Origin: Erythrophleum ivorense
Taxonomy: Eukaryota; Streptophyta; Magnoliopsida; Fabales; Fabaceae
Direction of reading: 5' to 3'
Assembly: GCA_026724425.1 (NCBI GenBank)
Contig: JAIUCV010000009.1
Location: forward strand, 15,201,294-15,265,293
DNA: 64,000 nucleotides
Shown here: piece after piece, positions 33,353 to 46,188 of the stretch
How positions within the stretch are numbered: position 1 is the first letter of the stretch
Layout: the number at the start of each line of letters is the position of its first letter
The notes under the pieces: model-generated
Told to the model about the DNA's origin: nothing
Databases searched by the model: none
What the model saw: the letters and a program-made list of their open reading frames with translations, nothing else
Made by a program: the position numbers and the translations under genes

Positions 33353-33767
33353 CCAATGAGCCGCAGTGAAGCCAGCAATACCAGAAGAAAGATGGATAAC
33401 GAAACCACCGGCATAATCAATTATTTTGCGTGCAAAAAACCCATCACCCCATATGTTGAAGGCACCTATGGTGTCAGACAGTGTGGTCCAGAGAGGCACG
33501 AACAGCATCCACTAGAACTGCCGCAAAGGCGTATAGGGCCATGAAGGCAGAATTGACGGCCCATTTTCTCTTAACCATGTTACCGTACAGAATCACAAAC
33601 CCAGGAATGCTTTGTAGGCCCGCTAAGGTAGCTGCTGTGAGCTGCCACGCATTGTCTGCTTTGTATAAGATATTCGGAAAATTTTCTCGTTTGTGGGATG
33701 GGGTTTGGATTATAAAGGGTGAGAGGTTTTGGACATTCTCGTGAGGGATCTTTGAAATCATCACCAC
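33353..33767 (-). pseudogene. AMT pseudogene exon 1 with internal deletion
   Basis: Two overlapping frames (33767-33474 and 33508-33320) each hold part of the transporter. The first ends at ...FAAVL, the second starts at the residues before FVPLW. The residues normally between them (most of spans 2 and 3 and the connecting loop) are absent. The junction lies at the TGG of CTAGTGGATG, so a deletion at a repeated TGG is likely. The exon ends HW, followed by donor GTAATTC at 33352. Confidence 0.88.
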
Positions 33768-36700
33768 GGCTTTCTGTTTTCTTGTTTGGTTGACTTTTTT
33801 TTTTCCTTAGCCAAAATGTAAAAAAATTTCCTTCAACTTTAAAGATTGTGTAATTTTCCCATGAACTTTAGAAGTTATTCATAAACTTCCAAAACTTTCA
33901 ATTTTTTTTTTTTGCATTTTGGCTTTTTTTTTGGATTACTACGGTCAAAAATTCTTGAACTTCGTCCAAGTTTTTATCTCTTCGAACAATTTTAAAAACC
34001 CATTCGCTTATATGTTAGGAGATCTTAAGTAAGCTACAAATTTATACATTTAATATTTTATTCATACTTTAATAAATAGTATCAAGAGTTTGATCCCTAC
34101 AATGTAATATCAAAAAAAAAATATTTTATTCTTATATTATTATCTTAAAATAATCACCAAGCTTGTATTTTCTTGTTTTGGTGACTTTTTTGTTTGATAG
34201 TTTTTTTTAAAGTATAAAATATCACCTTCAACTTATCAACTTAAAAGGTTGTACAATTTATTCTTTCAATTTGAAAAATTGACAATAAACTCAAAACTTT
34301 TAATTTTGTAAAATAAAATCTCTCCATTAAATTTTTCATTTGAAACCATAATACTACTTGCTTATATAGGCTGCAAGAAACCAAATCAACAAAAATTATA
34401 TCTAATCTATTGTGATGGGCTTTTTTACTACAAAAAATGTTGAAGGAAAAAAAAGTCATGGTTTGCCACTCGTGATAACAAGTGAGATGTATTGTTTGTT
34501 GATTTGACATCTTTTAATTTACATGAACAAATGACGTTAAAATTTTAGATAAAATAATTAATGGAAATATTATGATATACAAAATTAAAAGTACAGGAAA
34601 TTTATAGTCAATTTTTAAAGTTAAATTTTATAATTACTCTTTTAAAACTTTTTTTTTTGGGGCCAGCATTTATTCCTTTGAGTTTAAGATTCATTTTCTG
34701 AATGCGTAAACTCAGTTATTACTCAAGATTCCCTAACCCCTTGGGTTGGCTTAAGTTTGGTACATTGGGAAAGAGACAAGAAGTAAGGGCATTTTTAAAA
34801 CGAACGCTTTGAGATAAAACCATAACGTCACCCAGCTCAAATCGGGAAAACAACTCTCACAAGAGAGGTTAAACAAATAATGAATAATCCCATCAATGGA
34901 CGTGGTTTAGCCACATTACTGAATGCGGGCCAAAGAGGTGAATCTAAGTAATTTACAAATATTAGCCTACCACTGGTTTTCGCGTCCTTTCCAAAATGTA
35001 ACTTAGCTGGAGCCAGAGATTGCATTTTGCTGAGGTTGATTCACATGCTTCTATTATCTGGTTGGAATCAGAAGGCACAAAGGCAACACTTGTGCATTTG
35101 GATTGCGGTATTGCAAGTTACACAAAATTTTTAGAATAAGTTAAATAATTTTTTTAATTTTATTAAAATTACATAAATCTCTTTTTTATTTTTTTAAATA
35201 TATATATACTTCTCTTAAAAAGTAAAGTTATCTTATATCTTAATCTAATTTTAAATTTTTGATTAAAGCATATTCCATTTAAAATTTTATTTAGTTAAAA
35301 AATATGTATTTAGGTTTAATAGAGGGTGTTTTGGTCAAAAAAATTTTAAATTGAACTAAGTGTAGGATAATTTTTTATTTTTAAAAAAATCTATATATAT
35401 TTTGAAAATAAACAAAAATTGTGTAATTTTAACAAAATTTAAGAAAAATTTAAATAATTTATTCAAAATTTTAATATACCACGATATATAAAACTAATTC
35501 CCTAACATGAGGTAAAAGAATTTTTAAAATTCTACTTATTTAGATTGAATTTCAATTTTTTTAAATTTTTTTATTAAATTACTTCAAAGTTAAAATTCAA
35601 TTTCTCTTAATTCAAACCACAAAATTTAATGAAATAATTTAAATAATTTCAATTTTTTTTTCATTTTAAATAATAATTACCTCATCCCGCGATAGTAATG
35701 GGAAAAAATTTGCATATAAGCCTATCCTTGACAAGAAGAACGTTCTTATATAGCATGCCATTCTAACAGCTGGTCTGATTCAAGGATTGAACTCTTTCAT
35801 AAATTCATAGGCTATATTCTAGTGCTTCTTAGATTATAATAAATAAGGGCTTATTATCTATTAATTTGAAACAATTTTATGATAGTCATAATACCAGTGC
35901 TCTATTCAGTTGGTTTCATGAATGTCCAATTTTCCATGAGGTTTCTGCGGCTTCTCGAAATAAGTTTGGGCCTAGTCTGCATCCCATGCCTTGTCCATAG
36001 CTAGAAGAAAAAAATCTCATAGAATTTATATAATAGACTAAAATAAATTTACCTGGTGTAATTAATGAAATTTAGTTGTCATTTATATAGGCTTCTACCT
36101 TAGAATGAAGATGTGAAGTAAGTTTATGTGACATGGAGACAATTTATTAGCCCATTTTTTTTATGCCAAACCTTCACTTAATTTTTTTTTTCTGCTTTTT
36201 AAAATCCTCTAAATCCCTCCTCATTGTAAAAGTAGTGTGTACACAAAAAATTTGAACATGAAGATATCCCATTCATTAAATATATCTAATACTACTCTCT
36301 TTCTCATAATCTTTTCTTAATATATCAACAAAATAGCATTTAAAATATCACATTGATAATATAAAAAAATTATTATTACTCTTTTTACTTTTAAAAATCT
36401 TCATTGAATGGCTATAAACTCTACCTTTAACGAAGATTAATTGTATTTTCGGACATCCTCATGTTTCTTGTCATCCAATTTCTAGTAAAATTTCTTTTAC
36501 AATTTTAAATTTTAAAAGCAAAATAGACATAATATTTTTGAGTTTTGAATTATGTACAGGCAATCTTCTTATCTTTTAAATTTAACAAGGGATCTCTTTG
36601 ACATAAAACACTCTTTTCGTTAATGATTTCATTAAATTTTTAACAAAAATATGTCACATTAGATTTAACTTGAACAGCAACTGATGTGACATTTTATTGG

Positions 36701-37844
36701 GAACCCAAAATACATAGCGAGATCAGAGGGGCAAAAAGGAAAATGTCAAACATATTAACCCAAAACGCACAGCTTGCATTCCCCTTCCTTTACTGCGTAT
36801 CATCCATCCCCAAGTGTTATTGTTTAATGTTATAGATATATAGACATTCCATTTAGTTCTGAGACTTTGAAGAAATGATCGTAATCTTCAAAGAGAGATC
36901 CATAAATCGCCTAAAACAGCAATATCCGTGCATCTTTTGTTACTTTGTTATTGTCTTCAACTTGCAGCACTGAGTTGTGCTTCTGCTTGTGACTTTCCAT
37001 TATTCTATTTTCTAGATCGCTTAGAGCTTAGTCTTGGACGATGTGACTAGCATTTGCTGCAAATCTTGCTTGAATATTGTCAGAACTTGAAGTTCTTGTC
37101 ATTTAGAAGGTCGGTTAGGTTCAAAGGGAAAATTTTAGTCTATCGCTTGCTAAGTAAAATCTAATGAACCGTACGAATCATGTTGGGTAGAGCCTACAAA
37201 TGTTCCTTCATGTATCTCAACATTTCTTAGTGTATTCAGTTTTCGAGGATTTCAAAAATCACAAAATGAGCTGGAGCTAATGCACGGGTCTTGAAGACAC
37301 TAAATTTCTAGCGCTAGTTGTTGGAAGTGGGAGGAAAAATTCTTTTTGATTGAGGTATTCAAAAACTGAGTCTTCAGACCCTTTCCAAACCCTCCCATTG
37401 CTTGCGTCTCTTATGCACAGCCAAAGTGCAGAACGATGGAGAAGGAAGGGGAATACAAGTCCTGCATTTTGGGGTTAACATGCTCGACATTTTCCATTTT
37501 GCCCCACTGATGTGAGTTGTATATTTGGATCTGTGGTAAAATGCGACATCAATTGTCATATATTCAAATTGAATCTGATGTGACATATTTTTATTAGTGA
37601 TTTAATAAAATTATTAATATAAAAATTCTTTACATAAGAGTTCATTGTTAAGTTTGGAATGGGAAAAGAATTTTTTTATATGATACAAAATTTAAAAAAA
37701 TTATATGAATTTTGACCAATTTTAAATTATAAAATTTGCCCTTTTTATTATTCATCTCTTTATTATTCTGAATGTAGTCTTCCTCTTCTTCCTTCAAATG
37801 TCATTCCACTTCATTTGTAGCAATATTTCCCCAAAGCTTCCTTT
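33768..37844. other. Former AMT upstream region and spacer, no gene recognised
   Basis: About 4 kb with only short frames (for example 34241-34510 and 37374-37586) that match nothing I know. It is AT-rich with many poly-T tracts. One small inverted-repeat MITE lies at 35124-35472. It has none of the long-LTR sequence that fills most of the window, so with the pseudogene it forms the least invaded part. Confidence 0.45.
35124..35472. mobile_element. Small inverted-repeat MITE (about 350 bp)
   Basis: The left side reads AAAATTTTTAGAATAAGTTA...TTAAAATTACATAAAT. The complement of the right side reads AAAATTTTGAATAAATTA...TTAAAATTACACAATT. The arms stay similar to near the centre. No target duplication is clear, and low complexity weakens the case. 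Confidence 0.5.
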
Positions 37845-38201
37845 ACAAGAAAATAGCAAAATTCTTGCATAATTTTTTTATAGATAAACCCCAAAATTCT
37901 TTGAGAATTGCTGTTCTTGTGAAAATTCTCATAAATTTTAAGTCATAAAAAAATAGCAATGTAAATTTACAATTCTTGTAGAATTTTTTGTCCATAAGAA
38001 CATTAAAAAATATATGTGAGAATATTAATTCAAAAGTTATGATAAAATTTGTGATTTTTTCACAGAATTCTTATGATGATTTATTGTGAGACCAAAAAAT
38101 TTCAAATTTTTTGTGCTCTTATAATAAAAATCAAGTTATTTGTGTTCTTATGATATTTTATCATGAGAACCAAAAAAAAAAATGCATCTAAGAACCCATA
38201 T

Positions 38202-41200
38202 TGTAACACCATAATTTATTAAGCTTCATATCCTCATATCTGAAGTTGGTCTCATGTAAATTCAAGGAAAAACCAAGAAAAGGAATAAAAATATTATATT
38301 TTCTTGCATTATGTTAGGGTTTAAAAATTTATTTTGCATCTCGTGAGCCTCGTGAACTCACTAATATTATTCTCTATTTATACTCTATCCATACAAATCA
38401 TAAATATTTCCAAACATTCCATAAACTACGGATTTGGAACCAAAAACCAAAAAAATCACTTCAGCCTTGGGTCCAAAATTTAGTTTATTGGTAGAAATTT
38501 TAAAAAATCATAACTAATTATAAAAAAATTAAAATCAGCAACCCATAGCTTTCTAAAAAGCTCTAGATGTTAAATTTATATCAAAAATAATTCCAAGCCA
38601 TAATAACATCATTTGGATCATATTGACAATAGAAAAGGGGCATAGGTCAAGCTACCTAGCATTTATGATACAGTTTACTTATGAAAATTTCAAAAATTCA
38701 TAACTAATTCTAAAAAATTCTAATTCAGGAAAATTATACCAATTTGGAAAGCTAAAAATGTTAATTAGAGGAAAAAAACAAGTCTAGACTAATTTAGAAG
38801 TTTTCAGACCTCAAAAACTGATAGAACAATAACTGAGATTTGACTATACCCCTGATATTGACTTATAACTTCAAAAATTTAATTCTTCCTCTACAAACCT
38901 CCAATTGATATGCTTTTAGTTGGCATAGGTCACTGTAAATGTCTAGTTTTTTCTTGTAAAATTTCATAGCCATTGGATACCATTTGCCTAGGAATGATAG
39001 AGATGAAAATTCTGACCAATTGCATAGTGACAAAACCAAATCTATGAAAATTTGCCAACTTTGAAAATTCACCAAATATTCTCTAGAGCTCTAAATAATA
39101 TGAACTTTAGCTTCCAAAAAATATCTTGACAAGAATTATATGCATGCCAAATTTCTAGTCAAAAAGAGCTAATTTGGATAAGTTTTGACATAAGGTTGCA
39201 TATTGCTCATTTTTGGTCTCTTAAAGGGTCATAAATGATCCAATTTAGCTTCTACCTATTCTAGGGTAGATTGGGCACGTGGGAAAGTATGAAAATGGTC
39301 TACTAAATATGTCTTAAGGGTTTAACTACCCAGATTTCATAAACTCACTCTCCTACTCCAAGATATATATAAATAATTCTTGCCATTCATTGTCATGAAC
39401 ATGCTATATCATACCTTTGCTTTCAATTCTCACATGTACATCACATATTCATACATTCATACATGTTCAAAGGGTTATACATCATATACATCATTGTATT
39501 ACATCACTTGACATCCACATGATTATAATACAAGCATTTTACAACTTTTTTGCTAACCTCTATGTCTTTAAGTGTGGTGGCTCCCAATTCCTTACTATTT
39601 TGATCCACTTAGACATATTAGGTAATGGAGAGGGGATGTGAGATTCTAGGAATTCCAATACCTCTTCTCCCTTTCAAACACATAATATGGATGCAAATTC
39701 AAGTCTAAAAATGTATGCATGACTTTCTTGAAAATCGTGAACATACATAAAGCATTTCTTTCATTCAAGAATACATACTCATCATACATAAGTTTGCCAA
39801 GATAATGGTTTGGCCTCACCCATTCTTTTTTGGGATTTTTGGATTTGCCTCACTCACTTTTAAGGGACTTTTGACTAAGCCTCACTCTTTCTAAAGACTT
39901 TTGACTTTGTCTCACTCAATCTTAAAGACTTTTAACTCATCCTCATCCTTGTTAAAGGGCTTTTAGCCTCACCACATTCAAACAAGCCAAGAACATACAT
40001 AAAAGCATCTTATAAGAACATAAACATAGCAATATGGTACCATGGCATTTAAATACTTGCTAGAAACACATTACATGGCTTAAATATATATACACATATT
40101 CAAAGACAAGAAAACATCTAAGCATGTATGAGAGAAAGAAGAGAGAGCTACCTTGCATACAAGAGCACACTTTAACCTTTGAAAATTCTTCCCTAGGTGG
40201 GGCTTGATTTCATTGATCTAAACACATGGAATGGGATCCAATTACACTCTTGGAACATTTACTAAAGCAACACACACACACTAGAATGACTTATGCACTC
40301 ATATGGTTATATTATGGTTCCATATGAAGTAACCTTGGGAATTCATGATCTTGGCTCCATTCTCTCCCTTAATCTATGACTCTTGACTCTATTTGGATTC
40401 CTTGGAGTTATCACACATTTATTTTAAGGAGCCTAACTAGGTGTTGCTTCATTATGCTACAATATGGAACTTATAGCTCCATCTTATTATCTATGACTTC
40501 TAAAATTTTTTCAAAGCTTCCTCTCATACTCTCCAATCATATATGATACAAAACTAAGCTTGGAAGCAATTAAAACACTCCCTAGGTATTACTTCTACCT
40601 TAGGCCGAGATAAGGCTTCCTTAAGGAGTCCATGGAGTTTATTTGCTTTTGTGGATGGGAGGTGCCTGTGGGAAGCTCCCTAGGGGTCTTAGAAACTCAT
40701 ACAAACATTTACATTAGCCTAGGGACTCTTGAATAAAATCATAATTTTAGGTAAATTTACAATCCCTAGCTTTTTCTATCTTACATTTTCATGGTTCTTT
40801 CTTGGATTTCTTTGCATATTCTTATTTCTCATGCTTGAATACCCTTGTCTCTACCTTGTTGTTGCTTGAATTCTTTCCCCTCTCTAGTTTCTCTCTCTAG
40901 ACCTAATATGGAAGCCATTGGAATTCAAAGAAAAACAAGTTTTTTATTTCATAACATACCTCATTTGAAAGCTTACTAAATGGTAATTCTCTTACTCTAT
41001 TTGGTTGCTCCAAACCTCCACTTTTTCTCATGAGATCAGCCACCAAAATCATCCTTTCATGAAGGTGAAACCACCAGTAAAAAGAGCATGAAGAATAGAG
41101 CAAGATTACTAACTATCATAACATGAGATTTTGCATATGCTTACCTATTTAGCTTTCTTTCCTTTCTCTCTCCTCCCTCTCTTCATCACGCCATAGCTAC

Positions 41201-41851
41201 TGGTCTTAGGCAGGAAACAAGTCAGCAAAACCAAATGGAGAAGGCATGGATGACATAAAGAAAAGGTAGGGGGGATAGTTTTAACTTTTTCCATAATTAC
41301 CATTCTCGCCATTACACTTTTGACTATGCCATTTAAGCTCATTTTAGATTCTTTTTGAGAATTGTTATTTCTATTATAAAATTTAGGTTCTCTAATTTAT
41401 AAAATATCTTTGGAAGCACTTAATTTGAATTTAAAACCTTTCCAAATGAATTGGTCAAAGTTCAGGGCAATCGACATTCAAAACCATAAACCGAAGGGGT
41501 TTTAACTGTCCCGGGGCTTTCCATAGTTTTTAGGTCCTCTGAGAACCTCGAAGAACTCAAAATTTTTATTTAAAAAACCCTTCTATGAGTTTTCCAAAAA
41601 GTGTCCATATTTACAAAAATGACACTAGACTTTCAGCAAATTTTTTAAACTACTCTAACTCTAATTTTTGGGCATCTTAGACTTTAAATCCTCATTTTTC
41701 ATTATTTAAAATTTTATCTTAATTTTATTTGACCTCAAATCATTCTCCCTGAGGGACTTCCTTTTATATCCAGTGCATTTCATGCATTTATAAAGAAATC
41801 GTACGTTATGTTTCTCACGTTTTCTCTTATTTTCGAAGAACTAGATATTAC
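38202..41851 (-). mobile_element. Solo LTR C
   Basis: The 3650-bp unit runs in plus-strand order from TGTAACACC to GATATTACA, between identical CATAT copies (38197-38201, 41852-41856). It contains the family dyad in a slightly altered form at 39642-39654. It was inserted into the left arm of LIR3. Short internal frames are not credible genes. Confidence 0.92.
39642..39654. promoter_or_regulatory. LTR dyad, altered copy in C
   Basis: Reads GATTC-TAG-GAATT: the last base of the second arm is changed. This is the only copy in the window with a broken arm. Confidence 0.45.
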
Positions 41852-42405
41852 ACATATTATATAAAATTTACACTAAAAGGCCTTACAAATTAAAATTATT
41901 TTCAATAACCATCATTATTATCAAGTTTTAGAGGATTTACTACTGGGTATAAAAAAGTTTAGTACTTTCATATACCCAGTAGTAAATTCCCTAAAACCTA
42001 ATAGTAATAATGATCATTAATGGTAATTTCAATTTTAAGGTCTTTCAAAATAAATTTTATATGATATGGTCCCTTGAATATAATTTTTTCAAAAAAAAAA
42101 TCTTGTAAATCAAGGCCATTTTTTAATAGTTCTCATTGCAAAATTACTGTGAGAACGCCAAAAAAATTCAAAATTTTTAATTATCATGATAAATTATTGT
42201 GAAAGATGTTAAAGATTTACTAAAATTTGGAATTGATTTTAATGGTTCTCACGATAATTTATTGTGAGAATGTAAAAAAAATTCACAAATTTGTATTCTC
42301 ATGATAAAATATCATGAGAACATTTGAAAAAAATTCAAATTTGCAACATTCTTGTAAAAAAATTATTCAAGAACATTGCAAATTTTTTGTTATTTACATT
42401 ACATT

Positions 42406-44539
42406 TGGCTATCAACCCCAATTTAAATAGTTAAGAAATACAAATTGTGGATGCAATCAACCAATACCAAAGTATTATATGTAAGGAAAATATCAATAGA
42501 TAAATAGTAAATATGTTAAGAATGTTACAAATTCAAGCTTCTCATTCGAGCTACCTTCAATCCCTTCCCTAACCATTGTCAAATGCACAATTTAGCCATA
42601 AAATAGATACTAAAGTAGGGACCATAAGCAAAAGAGAGTCATGATTGTGCCATGACAAAAATTCCACTTCTAAATACTAAAAAGTGAAAATTTAGCTCTT
42701 CTAATTCAACTAGGTTAAGGCCTAAAATTCTCCTTTCTTCCACTAACACCTAGGAACAATTTCAAACTACCAAATTATCCTAAACACTAAGCAAAATGGC
42801 CCCTAAGACATAGTAAGACAAGGCATGATAGAAATTACCACATGATAGCAAGATCCACTTCTAGGAATCACCAAGTGACAAATCAAAATCTAATATACAC
42901 CGCTTAAATTCTTTTAAACACTTTGAGCAAGTTTCAAGTATAGATTTAAACTTGTCTAAACATCTAAACCTCCCTAAAAATAGGTGGAACATAAAGTGAC
43001 CACCTCAAACCCCAAATCCACAAAGAAACCTATAAGGCCAAAAATCCAAATCCTCTACCAATTGGATCCTACATACCTAAAATTGGCAAATGGCATCCAA
43101 AAGACTCCGAACCTATTCTAACAACTTTTAAATAGCAAAGCACACTTGCTCAATGCCTAACATCTTCAAAAACACTAAGGACAGTCAAAGTGACTGTGAC
43201 AAACCCGTATAACATAACTTAAACTTAATTTAACCTTGAAAATTCACACAAGTGAGATATCAAGCTATAGATCTTACAAATTAAGGCCTCTAAGCTGAAA
43301 ACAACCAACACAATCAAATGTCATAATGCCTATAAACAATTAATGCTTGCAAAATAAAACTTGATTTGCAAATAAACCTCACATTTATGCTAGAATCCAT
43401 ATTACATTTCCAAAATCATGCATTATTTTATTTTTCAACATTTCAATAACTTCATCAAGTAGTTCACATGTAAGGAAACCACATTACTTAATCCCTAATC
43501 ACTCATTCAAGTATTCATCTTTTTAAGAACTAGATTAAAACAAGACTACTTACTACTTTGACTTCTCTTTTCTTATGCTTCAAATATTAAGTTCTCCACT
43601 TCTGAATTTCCATAGCATAGGTCTCTTCAAAGTACACAATCGTAGAATCAATAAATAAAAGTATATAAGGGAATTCATCACTAGTTCAATATTAAATCAA
43701 ACTAATCAAGGAATGCACATACTAGTTCCTTTTGCTTTGATTCTTAAAAGCCTTAAGCTTCTTGATTCACAATTTATGCTCTACTTGATTTAGCAACACT
43801 CAAGCTTCCACTTTCATCATTTTCATAAGTTGTTCTCATTCACAAAGAAATTTCTCTCTTCTCTTACATGACACACCATTAGCCAAACCAAGCAAATAAA
43901 CACCCATTAATTACTTTCAATTTTTCATTTTAATAAGTAATGTTACGAGCTAATTTAAAAGGTTTCATATACTTAATTCAAACTTCACCTTTTTTAGCAA
44001 AAATAGAGAATAATATCCACTCAATATATGATTTCTATAGACTAAGAATTAAAGATTAAATGAAGAGAAAGCCTTACCTTAAAACCTTACTCTCCTTTTT
44101 TGCCAAGACTCGCTCAAAAATCATATCCCCTTAATCTTCCCATTGCACATCTCGACCAAACAATAACAACCACCATTCAATGGGAATTCTCTTCCAAAAC
44201 CATAATTCAAAGAGACAAAGATAAAGGATTTACCTTATAACTCCTTCTCTTCTTTACCCAAATAAGCCAAAAGCCCCAAAGCTTAACAATCCTAAATCAA
44301 AAACATTTTTGCCTAAATGATAAAATAATTGAATAAGGCTGCAAAGCAAGGAGAGGAGATACGTTTTTCTTGAACTTATCATGACTAAAACTGCTTCTTT
44401 CACCTTCATATAAGAGATCAAAGGTCATCTACGGTGGTTTTCTTTTCTTCTCTCAGTATGTTGATCATGAAAATAAAATGAAAGAGATTTGAGAGCTTAA
44501 GTGACAAAGTGTGGAGGACTTGGGGTTTTTATTACTTTC
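42406..44539. other. 2.1-kb stretch with no gene recognised
   Basis: AT-rich, with no long frame on either strand and no family motif. It lies between two regions rich in the same TCATGAGAA palindromes, so it could be the inside of a larger non-autonomous element. Its ends could not be defined. Confidence 0.4.
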
Positions 44540-45385
44540 CAGCATTCTCATGATATTTTATCATGAGAATACTGTGAGAAATAATATTTTAAAGTTTTAA
44601 TTTTAAGTGAAATGCATGTTTTAGGCTTGCCTTTTTTAATTTTTTTTCCCAATTCTCATGGTATATTACCATGAGAATAAAAAACAAATTTGTAATTTTT
44701 TTTAATTTTATGGTAAATTATTATAAGAATTAAAACATGTTTTCCCTCTTAAATTTCACAAATTTTTGTGAAATTTTCATGATAAATTATCATCATAATA
44801 AAAAAAATTCAAAATTTTTATTCTCAAGGTAAAATATCATAAGAATTAAAAAAAATTACATAATTGTTTTTAATTCTCATGATAATTAACTATAGAATCA
44901 TCATAATATTAATGATATTGATAAGTAATTTTGTTCACTATTCTCATGGTAAATTACTTTGAAAATTAAAAAAATTCATTTTTTATTCTCACAATAGTTT
45001 ATTGTGAGAATAGTAAAAAAAATTGCTTCCCACAATATCCTAATTGGTTAGTAAATTTCTTCACTATTCTCATGGTAAATACCATGGAAGAGAATAAATT
45101 CTAATCTTTTTCCTTTTCTCAAGATATTTTACTGTAAGAATAGTTTAAAAAATTTTTAATGTTTATTTCTATATAATTCTTATGATATTTTTTCATGAGA
45201 TTAAAAAAAATATTTGTTTATTTTTTTCTAACAAGAAAATTTGCAAGAATTGTTAGCATCTTATTCCCATCATATTGTAGCACTTTTGTCACGATATTTT
45301 TTTTTCAAAATTCTCTCAAACAATTCTAACAAAAAAATCTATGATAATTTATTGTGAGAATTGTAAAAGACTTGTAAACTGTGAC
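44540..45385. repeat. Cluster of about ten imperfect palindromes
   Basis: Units based on ATTCTCATGRTAWWTTAYCATGAGAA (written as a degenerate consensus) recur every 50-90 bp. Examples are TCTCATGATATTTTATCATGAGA near 44546, TCTCATGGTATATTACCATGAGA near 44655 and TCTCACAATAGTTTATTGTGAGA near 44989. Spacers are mostly A/T runs. The same unit builds the arms of LIR3. No coding frame. Confidence 0.85.
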
Positions 45386-46188
45386 AAAGTTCATGAAAAA
45401 AAAAATCTGATGTCTTATAGTGTTCTCTGTTACCTTCTTGCAATTTTCTGTAGAGCTTTGAGTAGTTTGTAGAATTGAGCTCAAGAAGCACATCTTTGCA
45501 ATACTCTAGCACACAGATAGTTGACAACCTTTTGGGAGTCATTTGTGAAGTTGCTAACAACATGTATTAACTGGTACTGCTTAAACCTCAAGGTTATACC
45601 TCTTTTTCCTTCAAATTCTCTTTTATTCGTTTTATTCTTTTAAGCCCATTCAAGGGAGAATGATTTCTTCTTACTGATACATTTTTGGGTTTTAACTTAT
45701 TGTAGTTCTTCTTGTAGAAAGCATTTAAACTCTATTCTCTTATGATTTGGTAAATTTCTGGTCTCAAAACTACTAAGGATTGAAGATGTGATCACATATT
45801 GCAAGATTACCAAGGTTATTGTCTAAGGAAAGAATGAGAATCCATTTAGAGATAGTAAAGAGGAAGAGCTATAGATAGGTTGGGCTTATTTCACTAATCC
45901 CAAAATCTCTTATACAGGAAGAGATAAAACCAAAAGAGAAAGAGAAGATAGTGCTTGATGAGAATAAAGAAGAGGTTGGACTCAAGGTCTTTGTATTTTG
46001 TATTTTATTAATTGTGAATAATTTTTTTGATATTTTTTTAATTGACACCTCCTATTATCATAGTGATTTTAAAAGTTTGCCATTATAGACCTTATGTTTG
46101 ATGTCTATATTAATTTTAATTATTTAATAGGAGATATTACACAATGTCTATGCATAATAGTAGAAGTGAAGTCTTATTTTAGAAGTAT
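45386..46188. other. Spacer left of LTR K
   Basis: No gene seen. Just before K it has TTACACAATGTCTATGCATA (46138-46157), repeated right of K at about 55602-55621, so the target site held a short tandem duplication before K arrived. Confidence 0.45.

Larger units (their letters stand above)
30844..33767 (-). pseudogene. AMT2-subfamily ammonium transporter, broken, three exons
   Basis: The family are membrane ammonia/ammonium channels of plants (MEP-type AMT2/3/4), normally about 480 residues with 11 membrane spans. Exon 1 (33767-33353) has DNAWQLTAATLAGLQSIPG and AVNSAFMALYAFAAVL, then jumps in another frame to FVPLWTTLSDTIGAFNIWG and VIHLSSGIAGFTAAHW. About 80 codons (spans 2-3) are deleted near 33509-33515. 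Exon 2 (32616-32332) has GPRISNDRQNFPPNN, one base lost near 32537, then WMGWTGFNGG and SSVIGAVQGMIIG. Exon 3 (31390-30844) starts LVDSWAAVMM, loses one base near 31336, continues FFQTVDDTLGVFHTRAVAG and ends with GDDAAHGEEAYPLWGDGE plus a divergent tail. The introns are clean GT-AG. The second pore histidine (THAVAG) is Arg. The start at 33767 is uncertain. It cannot make a transporter. Confidence 0.92.
37845..42405. mobile_element. Long inverted-repeat element LIR3, split by solo LTR C
   Basis: The left arm (about 37845-38201, resuming 41857-41955) pairs with the right arm (about 41965-42405). The centre is almost loopless: TACTACTGGGTATA at 41939-41952 and TATACCCAGTAGTA at 41980-41993. 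The outer parts of both arms consist of repeated imperfect palindromes such as TTCTTATGATATTTTATCATGAGAA. Taking out LTR C and one CATAT copy leaves about 0.9 kb able to fold into one hairpin. No coding frame. Foldback type or a deleted DNA transposon. Confidence 0.75.

Noticed and set aside
37374..37586. A 70-residue frame in the quiet region
   Set aside because: No recognisable motif, no splice context, and length expected by chance.
37845..45400. A single CACTA transposon
   Set aside because: TACAAGAAAATAGC near 37847 recalls CACTA ends and the palindromes recall subterminal repeats, but no matching inverted end or 3-bp duplication was found.
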